NCBI RefSeq assembly: GCF_004115155.1
Contig: NZ_RDSM01000001.1
Location: 1,302,001 to 1,366,000, forward strand
Reading direction: 5' to 3'
DNA from: Granulicella sibirica
Lineage (GTDB): Bacteria; Acidobacteriota; Terriglobia; Terriglobales; Acidobacteriaceae
Length of the DNA: 64,000 bases
In this document: piece by piece, positions 26,441-35,154 of the stretch
Layout: every line of letters begins with the position of its first letter
How positions within the stretch are numbered: position 1 is the stretch's first letter
Translations under genes and position numbers: made by a program
The notes under the pieces: generated by a model
What the model was told of the DNA's origin: nothing
The model's input: only the letters and a program-made list of their open reading frames with translations
Database searches by the model: none

Positions 26441-27382
26441 TCACACTCCCTGATACACCAGCCCGATAAATTCCGCCGGGGTCACGATAAATCTTCCCCA
26501 CGTCGCATCATAGGCAGAGGTCGGTCTCGCGGCAACGGCCTCGCTCAGCGAGCGTCCCGCCTTCTTGAGCGCCGCCACTTTTTCCCGCACATCGAGCAGC
26601 ATCTCGTGAAAGCCGCTAAGCTCACCCCGCCCACCCACCGGCCCGTACCCAGGAACAATGAGCGTGTTATTTGTCGTTACGGCGAGGTTCGACCCTGCCG
26701 CGCGAATTGTCCCGTCGATGCTCCCACCCGTCGAGTAATCGATGAATGGGTAAGAACCATTCCACCATGTATCCCCCACATGCAGCACGTCCGCTTCACC
26801 GAACGTAACCGAGAGGTCACTATCCGTATGCGCCGGGGGGTAATGCTTCAGCAACAGGCTTGTATTGTTTAAGTGCATCCGATAAGTCAACGAAAATACG
26901 GCCTCCGGGAGGGCGCCAGAGGGCGCGACCGGAAACGTGTAGTCCCACGCATCGACGCGTGTTGCCGTCGCCATATGTCTCTTCGTATTCTCATGGGCCA
27001 CAATCGACGCGCCCGACGCATGGAGCCACGCATTCCCATCTGTGTGGTCGAAATGCCAGTGCGTATTGATCAAGTGGCGTATCGGATCGGAGTTGATGGA
27101 AGCCAACGCATCCGAGACTCTCGGCCTTGATACGCTGAGCCCCGCGTCCACGAGAACCTTTCCGTCAGGTCCACTGAGGACTGCAACGTTCCCTCCCGAA
27201 CCGCGCAGTAAGTCGATGTCGCGCCGCAGGTGCTGCACCACGATGCTGGCCGTCGCTGCATCCTTCGTGATCCTCTGAACGACACCGTCATCTCCCGCAC
27301 CCAGGGCACGCGCACCGAGGAGCGCCACTCCCGCCGACAATCCACCCGCAACAAGAAATTCCCGCCGCGATCCAACGGTCAT
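26441..27382 (-). CDS. Tat-exported metallo-beta-lactamase-fold hydrolase with altered metal site
   Basis: Exported MBL-fold protein of 313 residues. The signal has a twin-arginine motif (SRREFLVAGG). The zinc motif HWHFDHTDG supplies H108, H110, D112 and H113; further ligands are H185 in PPAHTDSD and D204 in LHVGDTWW. The last canonical ligand, the His of PGHG, is replaced by Tyr (IVPGYGPVGG, Y246), checked in the DNA as TAC. The enzyme may be mononuclear or use another ligand. Relatives of this type include putative quorum-signal lactonases and SoxH-like proteins; no substrate can be assigned. It lies between an AraC regulator gene and a DUF302 gene in one direction. Confidence 0.88.
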   Translation of the reverse strand: MTVGSRREFLVAGGLSAGVALLGARALGAGDDGVVQRITKDAATASIVVQHLRRDIDLLRGSGGNVAVLSGPDGKVLVDAGLSVSRPRVSDALASINSDPIRHLINTHWHFDHTDGNAWLHASGASIVAHENTKRHMATATRVDAWDYTFPVAPSGALPEAVFSLTYRMHLNNTSLLLKHYPPAHTDSDLSVTFGEADVLHVGDTWWNGSYPFIDYSTGGSIDGTIRAAGSNLAVTTNNTLIVPGYGPVGGRGELSGFHEMLLDVREKVAALKKAGRSLSEAVAARPTSAYDATWGRFIVTPAEFIGLVYQGV

Positions 27383-27455
27383 CGCTGCCGCCCGGTATCA
27401 ACGCTCATGAAGCTCCCCTCCGCGTGACACGCACGATCTCCGTCCGGATCGCAAA

Positions 27456-28481
27456 TCAGTGGGCCCGATGCGCCCGCCGCCACTCACCCGGCGTGCCCTC
27501 GGCCGTTCTCTTGAACGCTCGAATGAAGCACGCCTGATCAGCAAACCCACACTTGATCGCGATCTCCGCCATCGGCATGGCAGGATGCAGAAGGAGTTCC
27601 TTCGCTCGTTTAATCCTCTGCTCTGTAAGCCAGCGGTACGGGGGAATACCCATCGTCTGCTTGAAAGCACGCACAAAGTAACTCACGGAAAGCTCACACT
27701 CCCGCGCCACATGCGCCATGCAGAGCTCTCCCTCGATATTCGCAGTCAGGATCTCCACCGCGCGGCGCGTCTGCCATGGAGCGAGCCCACCCCGGGCCGG
27801 CACGTTCTCAAGCCGCATCTCCCCATACACTCGCGCAAAATGCGCAAGAAGCGCCAGCAATGCGTGATCAAGAAATGGCCTGTGCGACACCCCTGGTGCT
27901 TTCATCGCCTCTAGGATCGTCGCCGCAAGCTGGTTGATGACCGGGTCGATCTTCCCTCGCGGACACTTCAGCGTCTCCACCCGCCGTGCTCCATGCTCAT
28001 CCGCAATCTCGTCCAGGGCAGCTCTTGACACGTAGAACTGCAGGCAGTCGAAGGGACTCGTCTGCAAGAGAGTGTCTCCACGCTCGAGACTCACAATCCC
28101 CACTCCACCCTTGGGCATCGAGAAGATATGCTCCGCATCTGCCCCGTCCTTCAGCAGCCACCGATGCATTGCCACGTCCTTGAGGTAGAGATTCACAAGG
28201 AAGGCAGGCTCAGCCGGAAGCGCCGATGTCGACTCATGGAAAGCCCTATCCGAACGCATCCGCGTCACCGCAAGCGTAGCCTTCCTCTTGGTCTTCACCA
28301 CCACGGATGCCGTAACGTCTACCCCCAGATACGCAGCCATGTGCTCCCCATGGGCAACTGGATCCGCTATCCCACTCCCATCTCCGGAGGACGACCGAAG
28401 CCGATAGCCCGCTAATTCCTTGTTGCGACTCGAAAAACCTGGCGGAACCGTTCGTTCAAATGACAATCGTTGCGTATCCAT
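27456..28481 (-). CDS. AraC-family transcriptional regulator
   Basis: DNA-binding regulator of about 341 residues. The C-terminal ~100 residues are a double helix-turn-helix AraC domain: HVARECELSVSYFVRAFKQT, GIPPYRWLTEQRIKRAKELL, EIAIKCGFADQACFIRAFKR. The N-terminal part has no recognised ligand fold beyond a cupin-like or generic beta region (VVSLERGDTLLQTSPFDCLQFYV). ATG at 28481 is preceded by AGGGGAG and is preferred over the longer frame from 28514. It is upstream of the exported MBL-fold gene by about 73 bases and may control the small operon it heads. Confidence 0.92.
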   Translation of the reverse strand: MDTQRLSFERTVPPGFSSRNKELAGYRLRSSSGDGSGIADPVAHGEHMAAYLGVDVTASVVVKTKRKATLAVTRMRSDRAFHESTSALPAEPAFLVNLYLKDVAMHRWLLKDGADAEHIFSMPKGGVGIVSLERGDTLLQTSPFDCLQFYVSRAALDEIADEHGARRVETLKCPRGKIDPVINQLAATILEAMKAPGVSHRPFLDHALLALLAHFARVYGEMRLENVPARGGLAPWQTRRAVEILTANIEGELCMAHVARECELSVSYFVRAFKQTMGIPPYRWLTEQRIKRAKELLLHPAMPMAEIAIKCGFADQACFIRAFKRTAEGTPGEWRRAHRAH

Positions 28482-28603
28482 GGGAGACTCCCCTTCCTCG
28501 GCGCGAAGCCACAATCAGGATTGGTAGCCCCACTCTACGGGGTCAGGCTCATTACCGACACACACGATAGGGTCGTGCCAACGACGCTCTTTTGGGTGAT
28601 GCC

Positions 28604-29647
28604 TTAGCCGTGGTCTGGCAGCGGTCCTGTCGAACCGCGGACCACGAACCCCGGATCTACGGTCCAGACCTTCGAATTCGATGGAGTTGGTCGTCCCAGA
28701 ATCTTGTCCAGCAGGGTCGACGCCGCCAGACTTCCCATCTCGCGCAGTGGCTGCACCACGGTCGTCAGCCCGGGGCTCTGAAAGGCTGCTCCCTGCACAT
28801 CGTCGAACCCAACTACGGACACATCGCCCGGCACCTTTAGACCAGCCTCGACCAGCGCCTTCATCGCTCCAATCGCCGCACTGTCGTTGAAGGCGAACAA
28901 AGCGCTGAACTGCCGTCCTCCCTCTAGCAACCTCCGCGTCGCCGCGTACCCCAATTCGTTTCCCGGTCCCAGGCCATCAAGCTGCTCGACCAGCGTCGAG
29001 TCAAGCACAAGCCCTCTCCTCTTGGCAGCCGCGACGATGGACTTCCACCGTATCTGGGTATCCGAACTGAAGACCTGGCCTTTGATGATCGCGATCTTCC
29101 TATGCCCAAGCTCAATCAGGTGATCGAGTGCGAGTTCGGCGGCAAGCTTGTGGTTCAAACGAATATTGATCGTCCCTTCTGGTTCACGATGCCCCGACAC
29201 CACCACCGTAGGTACCGTCAGAGGGTGCTCCAGAGGCGTGTCCACGGCGATGATCCCTTCCACCGCACGCGCCAGCAGCAGATCCATATACTTCGCGATC
29301 CTCTCCTGCCTATGATGATGACTCACCACAAAGTAGAAGTAACCCTCCTCCAGCAGCTTCTGCTCGATCCCGCTCAGAACCAGCGTCGCATAGCCTTCGC
29401 TCACCTCCGGAACCATCACCCCGATCGTCAAGCTCTTCTGAGAACGCAAGGACCGAGCCAGCACGTTCGGCCGATACTGAAACTTCCTCGCCGCCTCGAA
29501 GATTCGCTCCTGCGTCACAGCCGGAATCGAGCGCGCCGCGGGGGAGCCGCTCAGCACTCGCGACACGGCCGCCGTAGACAAGCCGAGATAGTCTGCCAGC
29601 GTCCTAAGACTCGCGGCGGGAGGTACCTTCTTTTCCTCGGCACTCAA
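28604..29647 (-). CDS. LacI-family transcriptional regulator
   Basis: Sugar-responsive repressor. The N-terminal helix-turn-helix is clear (LRTLADYLGLSTAAVSRVLSG, then FQYRPNVLARSLRS), followed by a periplasmic-binding-protein-like effector domain (IGVMVPEVSEGYATLVLSGIEQ, ALDHLIELGHRKIAIIKG, VSVVGFDDVQGA). The frame opens at a GTG at 29713, but a TTG at 29647 with AGGGGA nine bases upstream gives a more usual short lead before the HTH and is preferred. It is divergent from the TonB receptor operon, and a LacI-type palindrome lies between them, so it most likely represses that operon until a sugar is present. Confidence 0.92.
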   Translation of the reverse strand: MSAEEKKVPPAASLRTLADYLGLSTAAVSRVLSGSPAARSIPAVTQERIFEAARKFQYRPNVLARSLRSQKSLTIGVMVPEVSEGYATLVLSGIEQKLLEEGYFYFVVSHHHRQERIAKYMDLLLARAVEGIIAVDTPLEHPLTVPTVVVSGHREPEGTINIRLNHKLAAELALDHLIELGHRKIAIIKGQVFSSDTQIRWKSIVAAAKRRGLVLDSTLVEQLDGLGPGNELGYAATRRLLEGGRQFSALFAFNDSAAIGAMKALVEAGLKVPGDVSVVGFDDVQGAAFQSPGLTTVVQPLREMGSLAASTLLDKILGRPTPSNSKVWTVDPGFVVRGSTGPLPDHG

Positions 29648-29720
29648 ATTGGCACTTCCCCTTTGAGTAAGAATCTCACATCCGGCGAGGCACCCGATTG
29701 ACCATGATCGCACCCCTCGC

Positions 29721-29750
29721 TTGACAGGCGTCTATGTCGTTCGACAGAAT
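29721..29750 (+). promoter_or_regulatory. Candidate sigma-70-type promoter of the TonB receptor operon
   Basis: A perfect -35 box TTGACA (29721-29726) is followed 18 bases later by CAGAAT (29745-29750), four of six matches to the -10 consensus. It points toward the TonB receptor gene at 29866. Expected transcript start is near 29757, just before the LacI-type palindrome. Confidence 0.5.
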
Positions 29751-29761
29751 GCCGTGGCCAG

Positions 29762-29773
29762 GCAAACGATTGC
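29762..29773. promoter_or_regulatory. Candidate LacI-family operator (GCAAACGATTGC)
   Basis: The 12-mer GCAAACGATTGC has the form GCAAnCGnTTGC with a central CG, the arrangement typical of LacI/PurR-family operators (compare PurR GCAAACGTTTGC). It lies between the LacI-family gene and the TonB receptor gene, at the expected transcript start of the latter. Binding by this particular regulator is inferred. Confidence 0.5.
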
Positions 29774-29865
29774 TCGCGCAGGTAGTTAGGTTTGAGCACG
29801 TCCGTAGCCCTGTACAGCCGCCAGCACTCCCCAAACGGCAGCAGGATCAACTTTGGAGGCAGTAC

Positions 29866-32800
29866 ATGAGCATCACCAGGGCCATCGCGTTACGCTTCTG
29901 CTCCTTTCCGGCAATTCTCCTCCTCACCCTCTGCATCGCTCCAGCCGCCTTCGCGCAGTTTGGTGCGCGCCTCAGCGGGACCGTGCAGGACTCCACCGGC
30001 GCCGTCGTCTCCAAAGCCACGGTCACTCTCACCAACCCAGCCACTCAGCAGACCCGGACTGCCGTCACCGGAGACACCGGGACGTACACCTTCACAGAAC
30101 TCCCTCCCGGTACTTATAACCTCAACGTTTCCGCCGCTACCTTCAAGAGCGCATCCATCAGCAACATCGCCGTCGCCGCTGAGACTCCCGCCACCGCCGA
30201 CGTTACCCTCACCACCGGAGGCGCGAGCGACACCATCACCGTCAATGCAGATGAGCGCCCAGGCCTCCAGACCTCTGACGCCTCCATCGGCAGCACCATC
30301 GACTCCGAGACCATCCAGCGCTTGCCCTCCACCGGCGGAGATGTCTACGAGCTCCTCCGCACCGCCCCCGGCATCACCGGAGATTCCGCCCGTTCCGGCT
30401 CAGGCAACGCCGTCTTCCTACCCAACGGAGCCGGCGCAGGCCAGTCCAACCGAGGCATCTTCCAGACCGAAAATCAGATCCAGATCAGCGCCGCCGGCCA
30501 GCAAGTCGCCGCCAACAACTACCTCATCGATGGCGTCAGCGTGAACTCCCTCGGCCAGGCCGGCGCCGCCGTCGTCACCCCCAATCAGGAGTCCGTTGGC
30601 TCCATCACGGTTCTCTCGACCTCCTTCTCCGCCGAAGATGGCCGCAACTCCGGAGCCCAGATCAAGACTGTCACCAAGTCCGGCACAGACACCGTCCACG
30701 GCAGTCTCTATTTCCGCGAAGATCAACCCGGACTCAACGCCTACGCCAAGGTTGGCGGGCTCGGTGGCGGCAACGCCATGGCGCTGCGGGTCAACAACCG
30801 CGTGCTCGACTATGCCGGCTCGCTTGGGGGTCCGATCAAGAAAGACAAAATCTTTCTCTTCGCCTCGTTCGAGGGCAATAAGTTCGTGAGCAATACCTAC
30901 GTGAATCAGTTCGTCGAAACGCCCGCGTACGACGCCGCCGTCCTGGCCGCGCGTCCCTCCACCGTCACCGGCCAGATTCTCTCCTCCGGAGGTGTCACCC
31001 CGCGCGTCGCGCAGGTTCTCACACCAACCTGCTCCTACTACATCGCGCAGGGATATCCCTGCGCGATCGTCGGCAACGGCATGGATGTCGGCTCCTTCTC
31101 GACCGCCGCCACTGCAAACGGAACGTACCTCTACCAGGCTAACTGCGACGGCACGACCACCAATAAGGCATGCATGGCTGGTTACACTCGCAACGCTGGA
31201 GGCTTCTCCACCGGCGCTGGCCTCGACGGCATCGCCGACCTTCAGTACGCCCAGCTCCTCATTCCCAGCCACTCTCACGGCAACCAGTTCAACGGACGCT
31301 TCGACTACCTCATCACCCCTAAAGACCAGTTTGCCGCTAGCGTTTACGTCACCAAGCTCGATAACTACGGCACCTCCGGAGCCACCGGATCCCGCCCCCA
31401 GGGCGACCTGCCCTTCAAGCCCCTGAACGAAGCCGCCACCGCCATCTACATCCACACCTTCAACCCGAACATCCTCAACGAATTCCGCGCCAACGCCACC
31501 CGCTTCGCCGACAACGCCGTCACTGACGCCGGTGGCACCGTCAACTATGGCATTCCGTACATCGATATCCAGACCATCCCCGGCGGCAACGACGTCAACT
31601 ATGGAACCTCTGCCGGACCCACCTCGCCTGCCATCCTCGCCGAAAACACTTACGAAGTCCGCGACGCCGTAACCTTCGTCCACGGCCCACGCACCCTCAA
31701 GATCGGCGGCGAGTACCGCTGGGAGCAGGACAACAACAACCTCGCCGGCAATGCCCGCCCCACGTACTCCTTCCAGGGCCTCTTCAACTTCGCCAACAAC
31801 GCCCCCATCTACGAAGGGATCACTGCCGACCCTACCACTGGCGGCCCAGCCAATACTGCCCGCTACCTTCGCTCCGAAACCCTCGGCCTCTTCGTCCAGC
31901 ACGACTGGAAGGTTACTCCCACCTTCACTCTGAACACGGGCGTCCGTTACGAGTACTTCTCTCCCTTCCACAACAAGGGCATGGAGGTGAACCTTCCCGT
32001 CCTCGGCCCGGCCGGAAGCGAACTCACTGCCGCCACCCTTACTCCCCATAACAACTTCTTCAACTCCGATTACACAGGGGTAACTCCGAAAGTTGGCTTC
32101 GCTTGGTCGCCCCCGAGCCTGAACGGCAAGGCTGTCATCCGCGGAGGCGTCGCCCGCGCGATGAACCGCCTCAACTTCTCCATCCTCGACACCGCCGTCG
32201 AAGACGGCCCCGGCTACTTCTCCTTCGGCCTCTGCTGCGGGACCAACGCTGCCGACTTTGGAACCCCGCTCGCCGCCAACCAGATCCAATATGGCGTCGC
32301 CTCTACCAACTCCCCTTTCGCCTATGCCCCCAACCCAGCCCTCAAAACCCGCATCGTCAACGGCCTCCCCGTCGCCGCCGACGGTTCTCCCATCGGCATC
32401 GAAGTCTACGGCGCCCCACCCCGCGTGAAGACCCCTTACGCTTACCTCTACGCGCTCGAAACCCAGTACCAGCTTCCAGACACCTTCACGCTGACCGTCG
32501 GCTTCCAGGGCTCAACCGCCCACCACTTGCCGCGCCTCGTCAATCAGAACTTCCTCTACTCCCAGCCCGCGCAGCAGATCTTCAACGCCGCCTACTTTCT
32601 CCAGACCGACTCCAACTCCAACTACGCCGCCGGCAACGTCCATCTCGCCAAGACTTTCCACAACGGCTACCAGTTCGACGCCGTCTACACCTACTCCAAG
32701 TCGCTCGACCAGGTCTCCAACGGCTCCGGTGCCAACTCCCTCGCCAATCAGACCAACCCCGCCAACAACTACACCGAGTGGGGCCCCTCCGACTACGACA

Positions 32801-33429
32801 CCCGCCACCGCATCACCGTCAGCGGCCTATGGAACATCCAGGGCACACGCGGAGACCACAAAGCCCTCAACATCGTCACCAATGGCTGGCAGATCAACGG
32901 AATCTATACCTTTCACACAGGTTTCCCCTTCACTCCGGTTGTCGCCAACTCCGCCAGCAACCCCTTCGTGACGAACGCCGCCACCATCAGCCCTACCCGC
33001 CCGTACGCTTATCTCGGCGGCTTCCAGTCAAGCTGCCAGAACGGCTTCTATCTCCAGGGTCTCGACGTTGTAAATACGAAGTTCGTCCTCACCCCGCCTG
33101 CCGGTACGCCCAACCGCCCCGGCATCGGTCGCAACGCCTTCACCGGTCCTTGCTACACCGACATTGACCTGAGCGCTGCCCGCGAGCAGAAGTTCCACAT
33201 CCTCGACCACACCATCACCGCCCGCTTCCAAGCAAACTTCTTCAACGCCTTCAACTCCCTCAATCTCACCCCGTTCACCAACGGCAACGCCGGAGGAGCC
33301 GCTCAGATCGTAGGAGCCGACCCGTCCAGTCCCACCGACGCGGCCGCTCGCGCAGCCAGCAACTTTGGCAAACCAACAGCAGCCGATGCCGGCCGCCAGA
33401 TCGAATTCTTTGCCCGGATCCAGTTCTAG
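29866..33429 (+). CDS. TonB-dependent receptor, Oar-like, with N-terminal carboxypeptidase-regulatory domain
   Basis: Outer-membrane active importer of about 1187 residues. Signal peptide (FPAILLLTLCIAPAAFAQ), then a carboxypeptidase-regulatory-like beta domain (LSGTVQDSTGAVVSKATVTL, GTYTFTELPPGTYNL), a plug (NYLIDGVSVNSLGQAG, SFSAEDGRNSGAQIKTVTKSGT), and a long beta-barrel ending in a C-terminal aromatic residue (EFFARIQF). The ATG at 29866 has GGAGG upstream and starts the signal peptide; the longer frame from 29734 is not used. This architecture is the expanded acidobacterial receptor family. The following GH39 and glycoamylase-like genes and the divergent LacI repressor suggest an oligosaccharide ligand. 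Confidence 0.94.
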   Translation: MSITRAIALRFCSFPAILLLTLCIAPAAFAQFGARLSGTVQDSTGAVVSKATVTLTNPATQQTRTAVTGDTGTYTFTELPPGTYNLNVSAATFKSASISNIAVAAETPATADVTLTTGGASDTITVNADERPGLQTSDASIGSTIDSETIQRLPSTGGDVYELLRTAPGITGDSARSGSGNAVFLPNGAGAGQSNRGIFQTENQIQISAAGQQVAANNYLIDGVSVNSLGQAGAAVVTPNQESVGSITVLSTSFSAEDGRNSGAQIKTVTKSGTDTVHGSLYFREDQPGLNAYAKVGGLGGGNAMALRVNNRVLDYAGSLGGPIKKDKIFLFASFEGNKFVSNTYVNQFVETPAYDAAVLAARPSTVTGQILSSGGVTPRVAQVLTPTCSYYIAQGYPCAIVGNGMDVGSFSTAATANGTYLYQANCDGTTTNKACMAGYTRNAGGFSTGAGLDGIADLQYAQLLIPSHSHGNQFNGRFDYLITPKDQFAASVYVTKLDNYGTSGATGSRPQGDLPFKPLNEAATAIYIHTFNPNILNEFRANATRFADNAVTDAGGTVNYGIPYIDIQTIPGGNDVNYGTSAGPTSPAILAENTYEVRDAVTFVHGPRTLKIGGEYRWEQDNNNLAGNARPTYSFQGLFNFANNAPIYEGITADPTTGGPANTARYLRSETLGLFVQHDWKVTPTFTLNTGVRYEYFSPFHNKGMEVNLPVLGPAGSELTAATLTPHNNFFNSDYTGVTPKVGFAWSPPSLNGKAVIRGGVARAMNRLNFSILDTAVEDGPGYFSFGLCCGTNAADFGTPLAANQIQYGVASTNSPFAYAPNPALKTRIVNGLPVAADGSPIGIEVYGAPPRVKTPYAYLYALETQYQLPDTFTLTVGFQGSTAHHLPRLVNQNFLYSQPAQQIFNAAYFLQTDSNSNYAAGNVHLAKTFHNGYQFDAVYTYSKSLDQVSNGSGANSLANQTNPANNYTEWGPSDYDTRHRITVSGLWNIQGTRGDHKALNIVTNGWQINGIYTFHTGFPFTPVVANSASNPFVTNAATISPTRPYAYLGGFQSSCQNGFYLQGLDVVNTKFVLTPPAGTPNRPGIGRNAFTGPCYTDIDLSAAREQKFHILDHTITARFQANFFNAFNSLNLTPFTNGNAGGAAQIVGADPSSPTDAAARAASNFGKPTAADAGRQIEFFARIQF

Positions 33430-33499
33430 CAATCGACACACAATCCGGCACCAATTGCACCAACCGCACAACCCGCCCGGCATACCGACCGTCTTGCTT

Positions 33500-33562
33500 A
33501 CAGGCACGTCTTCAGTCGTGCTAAAGCCATCAGCCAGAAAATGGCTTCAGCCGCTGAGGTAC
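33500..33562. repeat. Double-hairpin element between TonB receptor and GH39 genes
   Basis: Two adjacent inverted repeats: GCACG/CGTGC at 33504-33508 and 33517-33521, and AAGCCAT/ATGGCTT at 33524-33530 and 33541-33547. The composition (gcacgactgaag-like, then ggcttcagccgctga) resembles dispersed palindromic repeats that I recall as common in Acidobacteriaceae genomes. It may act as an RNA-stabilising or partial termination element. No T-run follows. Confidence 0.45.
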
Positions 33563-33588
33563 GCTCTAAGCAAGCACGGAGACACACA

Positions 33589-35127
33589 ATGCGCCTCCCC
33601 CTCCTGTTAACCCTGTTCCTAACCCTCACCGCCCCCGCTCAGACCATCGACGCGACCCAAACCGGCACTCCCTTTCCCCACTTCTGGGAACAGACCTTCG
33701 GCTCTGGCCGAGCAATCCTCTCCCTCCGCGAGAGCTACCGCAATGACCTCCGCACCGTGAAGCAAGCCACCGACTTCAAGTCCATCCGCTTCCACGGCAT
33801 CTTTATGGACGAGGTCGGAATCTACGACCCCGACCGCGTCTACGTTACCCCCGGCCAGGCCACCCGCAAGGACGATACCGCCGCCGCCCCCTACAACTTC
33901 TCCTACGTCGACCAGATCTACGACGGTCTCCTCGCCAACCACGTCCAACCCTTCGTGGAACTCTCCTTCATGCCACGCCAGTTGGCCTCCGACCCCAAGG
34001 CCCTTCACGCATTTTGGTACAAGCAAAACGTCTCCCCACCCGCCGACTACGCGAAGTGGGACGCCATGATCGCCGCCTTCGCCTCGCACCTTATCGACCG
34101 CTACGGCATAGCCGAAGTCTCACAATGGAACTTCGAGGTCTGGAATGAGCCCAATATCGATTTCTGGGTCGGCAATCCCAAGCAGAGCACCTACTTCACC
34201 TTCTATGAGCACACCGCCCGCGCCCTCAAGCAGGTGAATACCAGCATTCGCGTCGGTGGCCCCGCCACCGCGCAAGCCGCGTGGGTCGGAGACTTTCTGA
34301 AGTATTGCCACGATCACAACGTTCCGGTCGACTTCGCCAGCACCCACGTCTACGCGAACGACACCGCCCCAGACGTCCTCCACACTAAGGAAAACGTGCC
34401 TCGCGACAAGATGGTCGCCCGCGCCGTCGCCAAGGTCCACACCGAGATTCTGGCCTCGCCCCTGCCCAAAACGCCCCTCATTTTCTCCGAGTACAACGCC
34501 AGCTACGCCAACGAGCCCAACGTCACCGACTCCATCTACCTGGGCTCGTGGCTGGCAAATAATATCGCCCAGTGCGACGGCCTCACCGAGTCCATGGCTT
34601 ATTGGGCCTTCTCAGACGTCTTTGAAGAACAGGGTGTGGTCCGCACTCCTTTCTATGGAGGTTTCGGTCTCCTCGCAGCCGACAGCATCCCCAAACCTGC
34701 CCTTAACGCCTTCGCGATGCTCCACCGCCTCGGCGACACGCGTCTCCCCTCACCCGACCCATCCACCCTCGTCACTCGCAGGGCCGACGGAACCCTCGTC
34801 ATCGCCCTCTGGAATTACGCCGCGCCCATCGGGACAGGTGCTCACTACACCTCTGGTGAATCCACCGGTCCTTCAAAATCCTTCTCTTTTGATCTCAAAA
34901 ACCTTCCCTCGAACGCCAAAGCCATCCTCTATCGCCTCGATGAGAATCACGGCAACGTTCTCAAGGCTTACGACGCCATGGGCCGTCCTGCTCTCCTCAC
35001 CCAACGACAGATTCACGACCTTCAGGGGGCCGGACAACCCGCCCCCATCGAGCTTCTTCCGATGCAGAACGGAAAGGTACAACTTGACGTCCCACCCCAG
35101 GGTCTCTACGTTCTGGAGATCAAGTAG
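33589..35127 (+). CDS. Exported glycoside hydrolase family 39 (beta-xylosidase-like)
   Basis: Retaining beta-glycosidase of about 512 residues with a signal peptide (LPLLLTLFLTLTAPAQT). The clan GH-A acid/base motif is WNFEVWNEPNIDFW and the nucleophile motif is LIFSEYNASY; the start domain FKSIRFHGIFMDE and the linking motif FASTHVYAND also match GH39. A C-terminal beta-sandwich (LVIALWNYAAP) completes the family architecture. The ATG at 33589 begins the signal peptide; the longer frame starts inside a hairpin at 33541. Second gene of the LacI-controlled locus. Known GH39 activities include beta-xylosidase and alpha-iduronidase; xyloside hydrolysis is the default guess. Confidence 0.9.
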   Translation: MRLPLLLTLFLTLTAPAQTIDATQTGTPFPHFWEQTFGSGRAILSLRESYRNDLRTVKQATDFKSIRFHGIFMDEVGIYDPDRVYVTPGQATRKDDTAAAPYNFSYVDQIYDGLLANHVQPFVELSFMPRQLASDPKALHAFWYKQNVSPPADYAKWDAMIAAFASHLIDRYGIAEVSQWNFEVWNEPNIDFWVGNPKQSTYFTFYEHTARALKQVNTSIRVGGPATAQAAWVGDFLKYCHDHNVPVDFASTHVYANDTAPDVLHTKENVPRDKMVARAVAKVHTEILASPLPKTPLIFSEYNASYANEPNVTDSIYLGSWLANNIAQCDGLTESMAYWAFSDVFEEQGVVRTPFYGGFGLLAADSIPKPALNAFAMLHRLGDTRLPSPDPSTLVTRRADGTLVIALWNYAAPIGTGAHYTSGESTGPSKSFSFDLKNLPSNAKAILYRLDENHGNVLKAYDAMGRPALLTQRQIHDLQGAGQPAPIELLPMQNGKVQLDVPPQGLYVLEIK

Positions 35128-35154
35128 CCGGAAGATGGTTCAAACTATTAAGTA

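Noticed and set aside
30418..32289. 623-codon open frame antisense to the first TonB receptor
   Set aside because: Gly/Val/Asp-rich shadow of a high-GC gene in an antisense frame; no domain or ribosome-binding site.
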